The notes: generated by a model not told the origin, from the letters alone. A DNA stretch of 39,536 nucleotides from Welwitschia mirabilis (GCA_051453625.1 JBOZIK010000001.1:90666317-90705852); one strand, 5' to 3'; counted from the stretch's first letter, positions 11,153 to 22,663 are shown. Translations and numbers: made by a program.

Positions 11153-12216
11153 CATAGGTTAACTCAAATCATGACTATGTTAATTACTTGAAAATAAATT
11201 TGGTTACATCCATTATAAAGTTAATCGCTAGGAAAAAAAAAATTAATTATATTAATGATAATCCTTACCCCTAAAGTAATTAAGGAATTAATTATCTCAT
11301 AAGCATCCCAAGTCATGAATAATTATAAAATTAATTATTTTTATAGTTACCTTAATTAATCAATAATCATGAAGTAAATTATACCTATCATAATCCTATT
11401 TTGTGAATCATCTTAAAGTTAGTTATATTTAACTTAATCCCTATTTCCTGAGCAAACATGAAATTAATTAAATATATAATAACCCTAATCCTTAAATAAT
11501 CATAAATTTAATTATATATATGATGGTCCTAATCTTAAATAATCATGAATTTAATGATGATCCTAACCTATAAAGATTAACTACATTACACTCATTATTA
11601 CGTTAATGGCCATTTAGTAATTATGTTCATGATAATTTTGGTTACTAAATAATAATATTTATAAAAATCATAATGATCAATTAACCATAAAGTTGATTAT
11701 ACCCATGATAATCTTAACTTCGAAATAATCATTAAGTTAATTATATCCATGTTAATTCTAATTCTTAAGTAATCTTAAATTAATAATTAGTAATGAATTA
11801 TATCTTTAAGAATCTAATTACCTTATAGATAGGGATAATAATCTTTACTTATGAAAATCATCATCTCATATGATAGCTTATAAAGCTTGATTACTTTAAG
11901 AAAAGCATAAATGAATATATCATAAGTATATATATATATATAAATCAAATTAAGCCTTTATCTAATTTATATTAACTCCATAATATTATATAATTCTCTC
12001 TATGCTTTCTAGTTCTAATCCCTATAAGGAACTTATGAGTCTAATAGAACAAATCCCTTTATAAGTGAGGAAGAGGAAATAACTTGATCATTTAATTTAA
12101 ATTAATTACCTACTGTTCATAACATAATCTTTATTAAAAACATATAAACTTTAAGTTTTAATCTAATATTTATCTTTTTATCAACCAAATTTGATAATAA
12201 TTTTTACTCCTTCCAG
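11153..12216 (+). repeat. Gypsy leader, copy 1, with degenerate minisatellite
   Basis: This is the untranslated leader between the primer-binding site and the gag ATG at 12217. Much of it (about 11200-11800) is a diverged tandem array with a unit of about 50-60 bp. Recurring pieces are TTAATTATACCCATGATAAT, CCTAATCCTTAAATAATCAT and GAAGTTAATTATA. From about 11327 onward it is matched by a second copy after the gap (12807-13683), at about 89% by eye. Confidence 0.75.
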
Positions 12217-12706
12217 ATGGCTCGTCGTCATCAACCAAGTCTTGGGGCTTAATCAATTTCACCAACTAGTTAACATCAAGATAACTCAAGGGCTAATCAA
12301 TAACATAATGGAAAATCAATCTCCTATTGCTCTTAACCCAAAGGCATTAATGAGTGCATTCATATAATTTCTATTAAAATTTACAAATTAAGGTTAAACT
12401 CCACAAATGAACAATGGTACCAATCAACCTAACAAGGATATAGGTATGAAAAAGTTAACTAAAACATTTATTAAGTTAAATACACCAAAGTTTATAGGAG
12501 GTTTAGATCCATCAAAAGCAGAAACATGGCTAAGTGATGTCAAAAAGGTTATAAGTACTTTAGGATGTGATGAATATGAAAATGCTTCTTTAGCTATCTA
12601 CATGTTACAAGGATAAGCTAACTTATGGTGGAAAACAAAGATGGTAAAGTTAGATGAGGTGAAACTTTCATAAGAAGAGTTTGAGTACATATTTAAAGAA
12701 AAATGT
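12217..12706 (+). pseudogene. Gypsy gag fragment
   Basis: This is the Retrotrans_gag domain of a Ty3/Gypsy capsid protein, which forms the virus-like particle. A likely original start is ATG at 12217 (MARRHQPSLGA), soon followed by stops. The clear homology is at 12407-12706: an N-terminal KTFIKLNTPKFIGGLDPSKA, then AETWLSDVKKVI, a conserved L-x-C-x-E/D region, AIYMLQG, and after an in-frame TAA the A-x-x-WW motif. A second TAA precedes EEFEYIFKEKC, where the gap cuts it off. The zinc knuckle and everything downstream are absent or in the gap. Confidence 0.85.
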
Positions 12707-12806
12707 NNNNNNNNNNNNNNNNNNNNNNNNNNNNNNNNNNNNNNNNNNNNNNNNNNNNNNNNNNNNNNNNNNNNNNNNNNNNNNNNNNNNNNNNNNNNNN
12801 NNNNNN
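12707..12806. other. assembly gap (100 N) inside the Gypsy element
   Basis: Exactly 100 N, which often marks a gap of unknown size. Gag sequence stops on its left and a second leader copy begins on its right, so pol sequence could be missing here or two elements could be joined. Confidence 0.95.
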
Positions 12807-13367
12807 ATTATATTTATAGTTACCTTAATTAACCAATAATCATGAAGTAAATTATACCTATCATAATCCTATTTTTTGAATCACCTTAAAGTTGGTTATA
12901 TTTAAGTTAATCCCCCTTTTCTAAGTAAAAATAAAATTAATTACATTTATAATAACCCTAATCCTTAAATAATCATGAATTTAATAATGATTCTAGCCCA
13001 TAAATGATTAACTAAATTAAGCTCATGATTACATTAATGGCCATGTGGTAATTATGTTTATGAGAATCTTGGTTACTAAATAATTATATTTATAAAAATC
13101 ATAATGACCAATTAACAATAAAGTTGATTATACCCATGATAATATTAACCTCAGAATAATTATTAAGTTAATTATATCCATGTTAATTATAATTCTTAAG
13201 TAATTTTAAATAGATAATTAGTACTTAATTATATCTTTAATAACATAATTACCTTATGGATAGGGATAATGATCTTTACTTATGAAAACCATAATATCAT
13301 ATGATAGCTTATAGAGCTTGATTACTTTAAGAAAAGCATAAATGAATATATCATAAGTATATATACC

Positions 13368-13398
<31 letters not shown>

Positions 13399-13710
13399 GA
13401 TATAGATAAATTAAATTAAATCTTTCTCTAATTTATATTAACTGCATAATGTTACATAATTCTCTACATGCTTTCTAATTCTAATCCCTATAATGAACTT
13501 ATGAGTCTAATAGAACAAATCCCTTTTTCAGTGAGGTAGAGAAATTAACTTGATTATGTAATTTAAATTAATTACCTAATGGTTATAACACAATATTTAT
13601 TAATAACATATGACCTTTAACTTTTAATCTAATATTTATCCTCTTATCAACCAAATTTGATAATAATTTTTACTCCTTCTAGATGGATCATCTCATCAAC
13701 CAAGTCTTGG
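12807..13710 (+). repeat. Gypsy leader, copy 2, plus start of gag
   Basis: It repeats 11327-12230 in the same orientation, including the TTACTCCTTC-AGATGG junction and the first gag codons (ATG at 13683, then ...ATCAACCAAGTCTTGGG). After about 13710 the gag frame is lost and the sequence runs straight into the 3' tail before the LTR. Confidence 0.85.
13371..13398. repeat. (TA)n microsatellite
   Basis: A run of about 14 TA units followed by GATATAGATA. It lies in leader copy 2. The matching place in copy 1 (about 11930-11941) has only a short TA run, so it expanded after the duplication. Confidence 0.9.
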
Positions 13711-13824
13711 GAGCTAGAAAAATCAATAAAAAATTAGTACTCAAGTCTTTTTGAATCCCATAATATATGATCTGAGATTTTTAAATCATTGTGTACTTTG
13801 ATTCCCAAGAGTGAATCCTTTATA

Positions 13825-13834
13825 AGTGGGGGAA
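13825..13834 (+). other. Gypsy polypurine tract (AGTGGGGGAA)
   Basis: This purine run ends two bases before the TG of the 3' LTR. It is the expected plus-strand priming site and fixes the 3' LTR boundary. Confidence 0.85.
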
Positions 13835-14664
13835 TATGTTATCACCCATATTTTATAAATTTTAATTAAGGATTACAAGAGTTTCTAAACTATGTAATAC
13901 ATTTTGATATCAGTTTTAATGAAAATCCTTTTTTTAGTGAGAATCTATGTGTAGCCCTACAATCAATAATGTATTATTTGTTACACATTATAGATAATCA
14001 AAGGTTACTTAATTATTTAACCTTAGTTTTATGATATTTTATTATTTTAAGTTATAATAATAGTTATAAGAATTTTAATACTAAATAACCTATTAGGAAA
14101 GTCATTTTTATGGTTAGACAGTTAAACCAAAAATTCCACATGAAGATATAAAATAATGTCTACAAAGAAGAGCATGTGACATATTTATTTCAATCATTTA
14201 TTCATGTGTCTTATTTAAGTTTTAAAAGAAACTAAAATTATTTGGTAAAAGTGAAAGAATAATAAGTGAGAGTACTATGGTCAATTATGACAATTTCTTA
14301 CATTCAATTATAACATTTTCTTACCACCCATTATAATATTTTTCTTACATTTAATTATGGCATTCCTTTCTTGTTATTTGTGTTGTTAAGATGATGGATC
14401 ATAAAGAGTGTAAACATGTGAATAAGGACATGCACTCTTATACATAAATTAAAAAGGAGAAATGAGTGAAATTTATTCTATCATGACTTTTGTCCTTATT
14501 GATATTTATAAAAGCACTTTACGCATAAAATATTATTTTTCTTATTGTGTCACATGACAATTTTGAAATTGGTGCAATTGTTCTTCCAATGCATTTTAAA
14601 TATGTTTTGGATTAATTATGAGCTTATGAAGGATTAAGAAGGAACTAGCATGAGGAAATGATGC

Positions 14665-14773
14665 NNNNNNNNNNNNNNNNNNNNNNNNNNNNNNNNNNNN
14701 NNNNNNNNNNNNNNNNNNNNNNNNNNNNNNNNNNNNNNNNNNNNNNNNNNNNNNNNNNNNNNNNNNNNNNNNN
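14665..14773. other. assembly gap (109 N) in the Gypsy 3' LTR
   Basis: The equivalent segment of the 5' LTR is about 110 bases long, so the size estimate is good. Confidence 0.95.
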
Positions 14774-14998
14774 CAAGCTCTTATAACGTTTTATTGATTA
14801 ATCTTATTAATGTCACTTCTACACAAGCTCATCCAACTTGTCATTGATCAATCTTATCATTATCACTTACATGTCCAAATAACTTTTACATTAAGTCTAT
14901 CCAACTTATCATTGATTAATTTTATCATTGTCATACATGTCAATGTCACTTTTACACAACTCCATTCAACTTGTCATTGATCAATCTTATCAAGTAAA
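14774..14998 (+). repeat. minisatellite of about 60-65 bp in 3' LTR
   Basis: This is the partner of 8107-8350. Units again carry CAACTTGTCATTGATCAATC. The first unit is partly lost in the preceding gap. Confidence 0.8.
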
Positions 14999-15080
14999 AA
15001 AGCTTTCCTTATCTTGTGGGTAAAATGATATAGATGGTCTTTAACTAATTATATCAAGGACCTTTGATATACCATTTATC

Positions 15081-15089
15081 TATAAATAG
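15081..15089 (+). promoter_or_regulatory. LTR TATA box (TATAAATAG)
   Basis: This is a canonical plant TATA box followed by AGCCCTCTCCTTCTTCTT. It sits about 1.25 kb into the LTR, dividing a U3 of about 1.3 kb from an R-U5 of more than 2.6 kb. Confidence 0.7.
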
Positions 15090-15177
15090 AGCCCTCTCCT
15101 TCTTCTTAAACTAGTATTCTTCATGCAAGTTTATGCTACCAAAATTTCTTCTCAATTCATCTTTCTCTTGAGTGTGG

Positions 15178-15262
15178 AGTTGGAGCTTGGATCTTTAAGC
15201 TAGGAGCTTGGAGCTTGAGACTTGGAGCTTGAAATCTTAGAGATATGATCTTGGAGCTTAGC
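15178..15262 (+). repeat. GGAGCTTGGA-type tandem repeat, 3' LTR
   Basis: Imperfect units such as GGAGCTTGGA, GGAGCTTGAG and TTGGAGCTTG recur across the span. It is the better-preserved partner of 8533-8612. Confidence 0.7.
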
Positions 15263-17725
15263 AATTCTTCAATCTTCTTCAAGAATAATCAGTCTTCTTC
15301 CCTCCAAGTAGGTTCTTCTTTTATGATAATTTTAGCTCCATTTCTTGCATTAGGCCTATGCATATAATTTACATTTTCACTTCCATTGGCTGATACTAAA
15401 ATTAAGGAGAGATTTGAGGGATCTCTTTATATACTTAGTTGATGGGTCTACCAATGGTTTTATATATATATTCTTCCCTCCCATTGGCATAGACTAAGAT
15501 AAGTAAGAGAGTTGAGGGACCTTTTAACATGCTTAGCTTCTATGTTTCTAATGGATATTTTGGCAAAGTGACTAGGGGTTCACTATGATTTTGGGTATCC
15601 ATATTGTGTTGAATTATATTATTATTTAAATGCATTTTATATCATATTAGTATTAAAGTCTTATTAGGGTTAATGAGTCTGATATTCAAGAATCTATTTA
15701 GGCTAAGCACTCTTTCTCAGAAAATCCTAAAGCTTATGGTATTGATGCATTATTTATTGTAAGTTTATAGTACTTTTAATTATGTTTATTTACTTATAAC
15801 AAAAATTCATAATCATTTTAATTGATTTTATGTCTATAAACTAGTACGATTTCTCTTGTTCTTAGTTTAGATAAAGTTTGCCGTTTATTCTTTTTAAGTT
15901 AAGCAACTTAAGAAAATTATAACTCATTTAATACTAAGTAAAATTTTATGGAATTTTTTGTGTAGGTCTAAAATTATGTTAAGAACTTAAATTTTCAAAA
16001 TAGTAATTTTTATAAGGCTATAATAATTTTTAAAATTTATTTTATTAAAATATCTCAAAATTTATAAGTAAAAAATAGCAAGTAAAATGTTTTAATTTTA
16101 GAATTTATAAAGAGGTCTGGTTATAATGGAATCATTCATGTTGTAGAGAATTGAATACTCTTTCCAAAAAGTATTTACTTATTGAAAAACTCCAAGTTTA
16201 TTAAAAGTTATAGCTGTTTTAGTAAAGGGTATTAGTTTAATAATTCTACAAATTAGGAAGTTTTTATAGTTTAAAGTTTGAGCTTATAAAATACATCTAA
16301 GCTAATTAAAATTTATTAAAATTAGTTTTTAGGAATATTTTAATGAGTCTAGTTTAAGTAAAATAAGTCTATTTTATTTTTACATTTTTAAATAATTAAT
16401 TATAAATTTTTAGATTTAATATCTTCTAAAAGGTAAGAAAATTTGTAATTAATTTTAATAATTACATAAAATTATTTCTAGTTAATTTATGTTTATTTTT
16501 CTATCCTTTTTATATACTTTTTATTGAAATTTAAGCTCTTATTGTTTCCTTTAATGTATAAGTACTTAGTGATTCTAGAGATATGTATCCCAATTAATTA
16601 GCTTCATTAACATCTTTTTCTAATAAAATATGCATATATTTTACCTAACTTTATTTTGATATAGACCCTTAGCAACAATAAAGGGGGTTTTCAAGTTAGC
16701 TTAGTTTCATAAATGAATAAATGGAGCATGTTTTTACAATAGAACTTAAATGTATTAATGTGTCTTATTTGAAAGAATTCCTATAGTAAACATGGAGAGA
16801 TGTTTTCTTTCATTTATTTCCATTACTACACTTTGAAAATGTATGATTTCCCTTTATGAAAAAATAAAAAGATGCTTATACATTCTATTTTTCTCCTATA
16901 TGATTGTTTATTTAAAATGAATCCAATAATGATTAGAATTATTTTTACTAGGTAAATAATCCATTAAATATCCACATATTATATGATTGCATTTGTATGA
17001 TGTATTCATTCAACTAAACTAAGATAATCTCAATAATTATTCATCCCCAGACTTGGATTTCATCATCAAGGTGGGTTGTATTATACTTTTATTTTCCAAC
17101 CCTTCTGGAAGTGGACTTGATCACCACTATCCTGCCCTACCCATGCATGGACTTACTCCGACTTAATATCTTGAGCCCTTCATATCAAAGGATCATGTTG
17201 CACTATCCTGTGATGCTTCAAGGAAGCGGGAGTCATTTGTAAGCATGCATCCACCTCATATACCACTTTTTACCTATATTAGGGGTATATCGAGGTGAAA
17301 TCTAAGCCTATAGAGTTGAGCCCAGCTGTGTTTGTATAGTCTAGAACCTGAAGTAGAACTAACTTATGTCTAAAGGGTGGCCAGATATCGAGTTGGAATG
17401 CTATTAATAGGAATTGCAACCTCCTATTATATTAGTTAGGCTATCCTAAAAATTATTTATTATATGTGATAAAATGAGTTAACATCCCATCAACTTTATA
17501 CAAGATATTTGTATGGCGAAAACAAAGTTAGAAATAAATGTAAGACACAATTGTGACATCATTATTGAATGAAAACCAAAGGGTCTATAGTTAAGTAATA
17601 ATTGTGTTTTCTAATTTTTTAAAACCTTAATAGGATTTGATCCTAGGTTTCGTTGTGCATGTTAGTTAATAATGCTTAGAAAAAAATTTATGATTAATTA
17701 AGATAATTAAAGTTAGAGTGTTACA

Positions 17726-17730
17726 CTTTT
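17726..17730. repeat. 5-bp target-site duplication, right copy (CTTTT)
   Basis: It is identical to 7184-7188 and directly follows ...GTGTTACA. Confidence 0.92.
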
Positions 17731-18031
17731 CAAACAGATCTTTGCAAGCTAAGTCTTAATTTTTAGAAGATGCGATAGTAATGCTAAAATTCCCTAGTGT
17801 ACTAATATCACTCGTTCTTCAGCATAATGATGGTAATGGAGCTCTTCTTCTATAAATAATATGAACTACAACAATGAAGTACAAAGTTCTAACATCGTAT
17901 GCAAAGATACTACAGATGTCGGATCGTCCTTAATTAGTAATATAATGCCAAGATAGTACAATGATAAATCACAAGTTTTAATTGTTCAACCAAAGGTCAA
18001 AAAATGTTTTTTTTAGTGATTTCCCTCTTGG

Positions 18032-18040
18032 CTATTTATA
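18032..18040 (-). promoter_or_regulatory. Copia LTR TATA box (TATAAATAG on minus strand)
   Basis: The plus strand reads CTATTTATA, that is TATAAATAG on the coding strand, followed in transcription direction by CCAAGAGGG. The right LTR has TTATTTATA at 24846-24854, the same box with one transition. Confidence 0.65.
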
Positions 18041-18159
18041 ATGGAAGGCTTTTAGGGTTTATTACAATTAAAGACACGCTTCCAACGGCTAGAAAATGAC
18101 CACGTAATGGATATAAAATTTTCATTTCTATTCCATTTGGTTAAAATCTCAAGCGTCTG

Positions 18160-18600
18160 ATCGACCTCTCTTAGTGTTGTGATTTAAACAGGTTTCCCGA
18201 GTAAATTATTCAGTTGCCTCGGTTTCTTAGGGCTTCATGATCGGTCGACGCCTCAGGATCCAGTCAACCTCTCATTCAGTCACCCACATATCTATCTAGT
18301 CACCTGCTTATCCTAAAAAAAATCCATTCCAGTTTTCTGCATTAGGTCTAGTCAATCCCTCAGGTATCTAGTTGACCCCTTGATGATCAGCTTAGAGATA
18401 TCAGCTGCACAGTGCTCAGGTCTGGTCAACCCCTTAACAATCTATTTAGGAGTATTAGTTCTTAGGTTCATAGGTCTGGTCGATCCCTCAAAAGTTTGGT
18501 CAACCCCTCTGAATTCAGTTCAATTTTGAGAGTTCACTCTAAGTGCGGTCAACTCCTTAGAAGTTTGGTCAACCTATCAAGAGGGTAATTGAACTTGATA
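18160..18600 (-). repeat. GGTCGACC-rich repeat array in Copia U3 (left LTR)
   Basis: At least ten degenerate copies of a motif near CTGGTCGACCCCTC occur, for example GGTCTGGTCAACCCCTTA, GGTCGATCCCTC and TTTGGTCAACCCCTC, at irregular 20-60 bp spacing. Many copies centre on the palindrome GGTCGACC or its deaminated forms. The array lies upstream of the TATA box in the element's orientation. Confidence 0.75.
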
Positions 18601-18740
18601 GGTTTCAGTGATCAAAATGCAACATTCCTTACTTTAGCTTCTGACCTACAAGTAATCAATATTGTCTGCACAAGATACAAAAATTTTGCTTCATATAAAA
18701 CATTAGTTTGACATCAATTAGTAATACATAATCTAACAAT

Positions 18741-18750
18741 CTTCCCCTTT
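18741..18750 (-). other. Copia polypurine tract (AAAGGGGAAG on minus strand)
   Basis: Two bases separate this purine run from the 3' LTR start (TGTTAGAT on the minus strand). Two more tracts of similar type lie further inside: GAGGGGGAG at about 18802-18810 and AAAAAGGGGGAGAA at about 19420-19433. Confidence 0.75.
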
Positions 18751-18858
18751 GATATTGATGATAAGCATTCCTTAGTTGTAAATATTAAAATTTAAGAAAA
18801 CTCCCCCTCACGAAATGTCTATTAACCTTTGCAAAAATATTAGGCTATTTGATATAAA

Positions 18859-18953
18859 NNNNNNNNNNNNNNNNNNNNNNNNNNNNNNNNNNNNNNNNNN
18901 NNNNNNNNNNNNNNNNNNNNNNNNNNNNNNNNNNNNNNNNNNNNNNNNNNNNN
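18859..18953. other. assembly gap (95 N)
   Basis: A run of N in the Copia 3' non-coding region. Confidence 0.95.
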
Positions 18954-19110
18954 AAAACCACATTTATAAGAAGCAACATTTTGATTATCCAATATTTAAC
19001 ATTTTTTTCATTAACGATTAAAAGTGCACTTACAAATATATAGGATAAACAACATTTGGATCCTGAATGTTTAATATATCAAAAATTTTAAGTTCATATG
19101 AAAACTAGGT

Positions 19111-19356
19111 TTACACTAAAACTTTAAAATACAAGTTTGAGAGCATAAAAATAAGTGCATTTTTATTTCATTAAAATAGACAGNNNNNNNNNNNNNNNNN
19201 NNNNNNNNNNNNNNNNNNNNNNNNNNNNNNNNNNNNNNNNNNNNNNNNNNNNNNNNNNNNNNNNNNNNNNNNNNNNNNNNNNNTTACACTAAAACTTTAA
19301 AATACAAATTTGAGAGCATAAAAATAAGTGCATTTTTATTTCATTAAAATAGACAG
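19111..19356. other. false assembly gap with duplicated flanks
   Basis: The 73 bases before the 100-N run (19111-19183) reappear directly after it (19284-19356) with one visible difference (CAAGTTTG versus CAAATTTG). The two contig ends almost certainly overlap, so the N run and one copy are artefacts. Confidence 0.85.
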
Positions 19357-19720
19357 TACAAAGTAAAAGTACTTATCAAGAGCAAGTTATATCTGAAAGT
19401 ACATAAAAAATACAACTAATTCTCCCCCTTTTTACATCAATGACAGAAGAAAAAAAACACACAAGCAAAAAAGATAATAAACATAAGCATATAGAAAAGA
19501 TCGAAACAGATTCCACATTTTCCTCTTCTTCAATTGTCTTCCGCTCTAAGCTTCCAGCTTTCTCTTAAGTGGCCTACAGAACTGATAGGGTCCAAGTGAC
19601 TGGGATTTTATGCTAGTTTACTGACCACATCCAGTCAACTGAATCATGGATCTAGTTGACTATCTTGCAATCAGTTAGAGAAAGGCAAGATAATCCCCAG
19701 TTCATTTCTGAGACAAAGAA

Positions 19721-22663
19721 AAGTATCAAAATTCGGGGGCTTGGTAAAAATATCTGCTAGTTATTGATTTATAGTTATAAAGTTCATAGAAATGTGTTAT
19801 TTTTCTACTTGATCTCTTAAAAAATGATGTCCTCGCTCAATATGTTTGGTTCTTGAGTGCTAGATAGGATTTTTTAGGATGTTTATAGCACTAGTATTAT
19901 CATAAAAGATAGGGACTTGTTCAAAATTAACACCAAAATCCTTTAGCATTTCTTTCATCTATAAAAGATGAGTACAACAACTATCTACTATAATATATTT
20001 CACTTTTACATTTAAAAGAGAGTTTGAATTTTATTTGTTACTTGCCCATCCTACTAAGCATGAACCTAACAGAAAAAAATTTTTACTTGTGCTTTTTCTA
20101 TCGTCCTTACAACCAGCCTAATATGCGTTACTAAAAATTACAAACTCGAAAGATGTTATATAGGATACCACAAATCATAATCACATGTACCTTTTACATA
20201 CCTGATTATTCTTTTTACTACTTGTAAATGTGATCCTTTTAGTTGGAATTGATACCTTGCACACACTCCAATACTAAACATAATGTCTGGTCTACTTGAA
20301 GTCAAATATAATAAACTTCTAATCATACTTATGTAAAGTTTTTAATTTATTGATTTACCATTCTCATTCAAACTCACTTTACAAGATGTTAACGTAGGGG
20401 TATCAGTTGTTTTTGCATTTTCTAATCCAAAAAATTTGATTAAGTCTCTTACATATTTGGATTGAGAAATAAATACTCCATCTTTTGATTACTTGATTTA
20501 TAATTCAAGAAATATTTTCACTTCATCAAGCATACTCATTTTAAAATGAATTATTATAATAATTGCAAATTCTTTCGACAACCTTTCATTTGAGGCAATA
20601 TCATCTACATAGATTTGTATAATAATAAAATCCTTTCTTAAGTTCTTCATAAATAAGGTTTTATTTACTATTCCACAAATATATGCATTATCATTTAAAA
20701 AAGTGGTTAGTTTTTCATACCAAGCTCTTGGAGCTTATTTCAATCCATACAAGGCTTTCTTAAGTCTATACACATGATTAGTTTTATGAGGATTAATAAA
20801 ACCTTGTGGTTACTCTACATAAACTTCTTCATTTAATGTATCATTTAAAAAGGCACTCTTCACATCCATTTAATACACTTTGAAATTTTTAAAAGCTACA
20901 AAAGATAAAAACATTCTAATGCTAGCCTTGCAACAGGAGCAAATGTATCACCTACATCAATGCCTTCTATCTGGTTGTAGCCTTGTGTGACTAATCTTGC
21001 CTTGTTTTTAATGACATTGTTTTCTTCATCACATTTGTTTTTAAAAAATCCACTTAGTCCCAATGATATTTCATCTTTTTACCTTTTCACAAGTCTTCAA
21101 ACATCATTTCTCTTGAACTATTGTAGTTCATCTTACATTGCCATCATCCATCCCTCATGAATTTTAGCTTCTTCAAATTTCTTGAGCTCTATTTTTAAAA
21201 CATTATAAATGTGAGAACATAAATTCTTCATAGAACTTCTTGTGTTTATTTTTGAATCAAATTCTCCAATAATAGATTCTAACGGGTGATCTTTTAACTC
21301 TTTGATATTTTTTGGTGTGTCTTCTTTTGTAGGAGCTTTATTATTTTTAGTAACCACTTAATTATTTGTGAGGATACTTGTAGATATGACTTCCTCTTCA
21401 TCTGAACAATTTGGTTTTATGTCAATCTCATCAATTTGTACATTAATTAACTTTTTTACCATAAACTTCTCTTGTTGAAAACTCGATATGCTCTACTTCT
21501 AGTTGAATAGCCTATAAAAATAGCTTCATTGGCTTTAAAGTCGAATTTGCTTAGATGTTCTCTATCTTTTAGCACATAGCATTTACTTCCAAAGACTTTA
21601 AAATATGAAACGTTAGGTTGTCTTCCTTTCCATAATTCATATGGCATTTTATCTGTACTAGGTCTAAGATAAACTCTGTTAATAATATAGCATGTTGTGT
21701 TAACAACCTTAGCCCAAAACGATTTATAAACCTCCTTATAATTTAACATAATTCATGTCATTTCTTAGAGGACTCTGTTATTTCTTTCAACTATACCATT
21801 TTGTTGTGGTATCTTCGGAGCTAAAAATTGATGATTAATTTCATTATCAATGAAATGTTTCCTAAAAAAATGGTTCTCAAATTCACCACCATGATCACTC
21901 CTTATTTTCTTTATAGTATATCCTTTTTCATTTTAAATCTTTTTACATATCTCAACCCAATATTTGTACACTTTAGATTTGTTTGACAGGAAAGCTACCC
22001 AAGTATATCTAGATTAGTCATCAACTATAGTAAGAAAATAGCGTTTATCATCTAGACTTTAAGTCTAAGTGGGGTCGATCAAGTCCATATGGATAAGCTC
22101 TAACAACATAGTTGTAGAAGCTTGGTTTTTACTTTTATGTGAAATTCTTATTTGTTTGCCCTTTTGACATGCATCATATAAACCTTGTTTTTCTACATTT
22201 ATCTTACAGATATCTTTTACAATGTTTTTACAAATAATCATTTTTAATTGATCATAATTAACATGACCTAATCGTTTATGCCAAATCTCTTCTTGAGAAA
22301 CATTAGAAAAGTAACATGGAGAAAAAAATTAATCTATGCTATAAACATTTTCTATTCTATTTGCTCTAAGAATAACATTGTTTGATTTTTCATGCAAAAT
22401 TTCACATTTTGACTTATCAAAAACTAACCTTGTGACCTTTGTGACATATTTGGCTAATAGTCAATAAATTAGGCTTTAAACCATTCACATACAAAACTTC
22501 ATTAATTCTAGGAAGGTTACCTCCATCGATGCTTTTGATACCTTCTATTTTTGCTCTTTTGTTATCACCAAAAGTCACTTCTTCTCTATTAAAGTTGCTT
22601 AATTGCTATTTAGATTTGTCTCCCATCATATGTCTTGAGCATCCACTGTCTAGATATCAGCTA
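19721..22663 (-). pseudogene. Copia pol remnant (protease, integrase, RT, RNase H)
   Basis: Reading on the minus strand, the aspartic protease has LDSGCSRHMMGD (22615-22650), where DSG holds the catalytic Asp. The pre-integrase zinc domain shows EEIWHKRLGHV (22263-22295). The integrase core shows all three acidic sites: Asp in ELIHMDLIDPT (about 22065-22100), Asp in IRSDHGGEFEN (about 21878-21915) and Glu in QQNGIVERNNR (about 21770-21805). A 97-codon open stretch (21456-21749) is the integrase C-terminal part, with PYELWKGRQPNVSYFKVFGS and FIGYSTRSRAYRVF. RT has the catalytic YVDDI at 20597-20611. RNase H shows FYDNTSAINILKNP and HSRTKHIERGHHFLRDQ (about 19815-19925), then LADIFTKP. Many stops and frameshifts interrupt it, so there is no functional polyprotein. 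Confidence 0.9.

Larger units (their letters stand above)
7189..17725 (+). mobile_element. Ty3/Gypsy LTR retrotransposon with giant LTRs, nested in Copia LTR
   Basis: This is a complete insertion of about 10.5 kb. The LTRs (7189-11138 and 13837-17725) match along their full length at about 90% by eye and end ...GTGTTACA. The 3' LTR starts TGTTATCACCC and the 5' LTR starts TATTATAACCC. Directly after the 5' LTR comes a degraded initiator-Met primer-binding site. Directly before the 3' LTR comes the purine tract AGTGGGGGAA (13825-13834). Both flanks carry CTTTT. The internal 2.7 kb holds a gag fragment and no protease, RT or integrase, although a 100-N gap could hide more. The gag type and the TGT...ACA ends point to Ty3/Gypsy. 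As seen, the element is non-autonomous and dead. Confidence 0.92.
13837..17725 (+). repeat. Gypsy 3' LTR (about 3.9 kb)
   Basis: It starts TGTTATCACCC and ends GTGTTACA. It matches the 5' LTR throughout, with small indels such as a missing stretch near 16465-16475 relative to 9825-9865 and another near 17625. It contains a 109-N gap (14665-14773) whose sequence is present in the 5' LTR at about 8015-8124, so the two LTRs complete each other. Confidence 0.92.
17731..18738 (-). repeat. Copia left (3') LTR, second part
   Basis: It continues the LTR interrupted at 7188 and aligns with 23871-25508, at about 84% identity by eye over 17943-18105. It ends ...ATCTAACA next to the polypurine tract. 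It includes the U3 promoter box and the GGTCGACC-type array described separately. Confidence 0.9.
18739..19720 (-). other. Copia 3' non-coding region with several purine tracts
   Basis: This is the space between the end of the RNase H remnant and the 3' LTR, about 980 bp including two gaps. It contains three polypurine-tract-like runs. No coding homology is visible. Repeated tracts here resemble what has been described for the Sirevirus group of Copia elements, but that assignment is inference. Confidence 0.55.

Noticed and set aside
20597-20611. YVDD box considered as part of a Gypsy or LINE RT
   Set aside because: RNase H follows directly and integrase precedes RT, which is the Copia order.
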